This document shows positions 6,172 through 7,031 of a DNA stretch of 7,031 bases, piece after piece. Under the pieces are notes generated by a model. The model saw nothing but the letters and a program-made list of their open reading frames with translations. It had not been told where the DNA came from and did not search any database. Within the stretch, counting starts at the first letter, position 1, and the number at the start of each line of letters is the position of its first letter. Source of the DNA: DASPKO01 sp035628055 (GTDB lineage Bacteria; Planctomycetota; Phycisphaerae; Phycisphaerales; UBA1924); contig DASPKO010000038.1 of NCBI GenBank assembly GCA_035628055.1, forward strand, positions 1-7,031, written 5' to 3'. A program made the position numbers and the translations under genes.

Positions 6172-6183
6172 ACCTGTACAGGT
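6172..6183. promoter_or_regulatory. Perfect 12-base palindrome, operator-like
   Basis: ACCTGTACAGGT reads identically on both strands and lies 50 bases before the ATG at 6234. Unlike the many GC-only palindromes nearby, it has a mixed-base core (TGTACA), which is more telling in this composition. Two-fold symmetry is typical of dimeric helix-turn-helix repressor sites, but I do not match it to a specific regulator. Confidence 0.35.
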
Positions 6184-6221
6184 AACCGGCGCCCGGCCCG
6201 CGGGCACGCCCGGGACCAGCG

Positions 6222-6226
6222 AAGGA
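6222..6226 (+). promoter_or_regulatory. Ribosome binding site for the 6234 gene
   Basis: AAGGA lies seven bases before the ATG at 6234, a good Shine-Dalgarno match with good spacing. It settles the start of a gene whose frame has no stop inside the window. Confidence 0.7.
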
Positions 6227-6233
6227 ACGACCC

Positions 6234-7031
6234 ATGCGCACGTCCGTGGTGCTGGCGGTCCTAGTGGTGAGCGGCGCGGTGGCGGCCGCCGCGTCCGGCG
6301 CGGTTGGCCAGCCGGGCGAGCGCGACGACGGGTCGTACGCCGCACCGGGCACGCCGCTGGCGCGCCAGCCGGGCACCTCCGGCAAGACCTTGGGTGGGAC
6401 CCGCTCGCAGCAGCCCCGCGGACCCGGCCGCGTGGGGGCCAACCTGCTCCCGCCGCCCGCCACGCCGCGGCCCGGGAATCCGGGCAACCCCGGCACGGGT
6501 CCGATCATCATCCTTCCCCAGCAGCCGGTGATCGTGCTGCCGGGGCACGACCATCACGATGACCGCGACGTGGTGGTGGTCCGCCCGCCGGGGCTCACGA
6601 TCGACGGTTCGTACCGGGATGACCGCTTCCGGCTCGGGTTCCACCTGGGGAGCGGGTTTCCAAGTTCGATCTACCGGCGGCACGACGGTCGGCACCTGCT
6701 CCCGTACACCCACTCGTACCGCGGCTACGACTACCAGCCCTTGCCCACAATGTACGTGCTGGGCACGTACAGCCCGGTCGATCCCTTCTCCGTCGGCGCC
6801 GCGATGAGCGGCGGTGTTCCGCAGGTCGCTCCCGGCTCGTCTCCGGCCCAGCCGGCGGCCCCCGCCGAGCTGACCACGCTCCAGCAAGCCCAGCTCCACC
6901 TGGCGTCGGGCTACGCCCAAAACGCCGTGACGCTGCTGCGCGAGCACCTCAAGGCCAGCGCCGAGGACTACGCCGCGCTCCGATTGCTGGGCCTGGCCCT
7001 GCTGGACACGGGCGACACCGAAGAGGGCGTG
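6234..7031 (+). CDS. Secreted Pro/His-rich protein with TPR-like C-terminus (3' end outside window)
   Basis: The first 266 residues of an exported protein with no stop before the window ends. Residues 1-20 are a signal peptide (Arg at 2, hydrophobic 5-12, small Ala-rich end), with cleavage likely around 20-25. Residues ~26-104 are disordered-looking and rich in Pro, Gly and Gln (PRPGNPGNPG at 78-87). A His/Asp patch, GHDHHDDRD (104-112), follows a hydrophobic IIILPQQPVIVLP stretch. Residues 124-185 are Tyr/Arg/His-rich. After another Pro/Ala linker, residues ~213-266 form amphipathic helices with the TPR pattern (AQLHLASGYAQNAVTLLREHL, then ALRLLGLALLDTGDTEEGV), suggesting two or more TPR units that continue past the end. 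TPRs mediate protein-protein contacts; the His patch could bind metal. It likely acts in the periplasm or outer envelope. Function unknown; the divergent exported-protein gene may be co-regulated. Confidence 0.82.
   Translation, partial: MRTSVVLAVLVVSGAVAAAASGAVGQPGERDDGSYAAPGTPLARQPGTSGKTLGGTRSQQPRGPGRVGANLLPPPATPRPGNPGNPGTGPIIILPQQPVIVLPGHDHHDDRDVVVVRPPGLTIDGSYRDDRFRLGFHLGSGFPSSIYRRHDGRHLLPYTHSYRGYDYQPLPTMYVLGTYSPVDPFSVGAAMSGGVPQVAPGSSPAQPAAPAELTTLQQAQLHLASGYAQNAVTLLREHLKASAEDYAALRLLGLALLDTGDTEEGV

Larger units (their letters stand above)
5900..6233. promoter_or_regulatory. Divergent intergenic region, 334 bases
   Basis: This gap separates two genes that point away from each other, so it must hold promoters for both unless transcription enters from elsewhere. 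I see no convincing sigma70-type -10/-35 pair; TAGAGT at 6137-6142 on + and TAGACT on - (complement of 5938-5943) are isolated -10-like matches. The region has several inverted repeats: CGGCC/GGCCG at 5943-5955, CCCGGC/GCCGGG at 5962-5986, CGCACCCA/TGGGTGCG at 6067-6101 and the stacked pair at 6152-6183. Frames open here on the + strand look like extensions of non-coding shadows and I do not accept any as genes. Confidence 0.5.

Noticed and set aside
5615..6185. Two overlapping + strand frames of about 175 codons opposite the small exported-protein gene
   Set aside because: They are antisense to a gene with a ribosome binding site and signal peptide, extend into the promoter region and show no motif.
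4309..6345. 678-codon - strand frame spanning citrate synthase, the small exported-protein gene and the divergent gap
   Set aside because: The citrate synthase catalytic motifs are in another frame; this one has only low-complexity Arg-rich sequence.
1..7031. tRNA, rRNA, CRISPR array, insertion sequence or riboswitch
   Set aside because: I saw no regularly spaced repeats, no transposase-like protein, no terminal inverted repeats with target duplications and no tRNA-like cloverleaf or known riboswitch core by eye; a covariance-model search was not possible.

Overview
The window is very GC-rich with strong G/C preference at third codon positions, so spurious open frames are frequent on both strands. 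I accept six protein genes. A small exported protein with a lipoprotein-like signal, and a secreted Pro- and His-rich protein with TPR-like helices, point to a Gram-negative-type envelope. The overall style resembles high-GC Planctomycetota (for example Phycisphaerae), but that is an inference from general appearance and I saw no marker gene that proves it.

Region 1 (1-4249, + strand) is a glycosyltransferase cluster: the C-terminal part of a GT4-type (GT-B fold) glycosyltransferase cut by the window edge, a GT2-type (GT-A fold) glycosyltransferase with an extra C-terminal domain, and a complete GT4-type glycosyltransferase. The first pair overlaps by one base (TGATG). The second pair is separated by 70 bases, which a 25-codon open frame bridges through two ATGA stop/start overlaps. 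The first and third proteins are related to each other. Together the three look like an operon segment that builds a surface polysaccharide or another glycan; the sugars and acceptor cannot be read from the sequence.

Region 2 (4250-5899) is convergent with region 1 and lies on the - strand: a small exported coiled-coil protein (5899-5651), followed 104 bases downstream by a full-length citrate synthase (5546-4347) with its catalytic His/His/Asp set intact. The 97-base convergent gap (4250-4346) has a GC-rich hairpin but no T-tract.

Region 3 (5900-7031) is a 334-base divergent intergenic stretch with no convincing gene. It contains several inverted repeats, including a perfect 12-base palindrome abutting a 7-bp hairpin just upstream of the next gene. 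That gene (6234 to the window end, + strand) has a signal peptide, a Pro/Gly-rich segment, a His/Asp patch and TPR-like C-terminal helices, and is cut by the window end.

Nothing here amounts to a clear new biological system. The items most worth a second look are the bridging mini-ORF between the glycosyltransferases, the uncharacterised C-terminal domain of the GT2 enzyme, and the stacked palindromes in the divergent promoter region.
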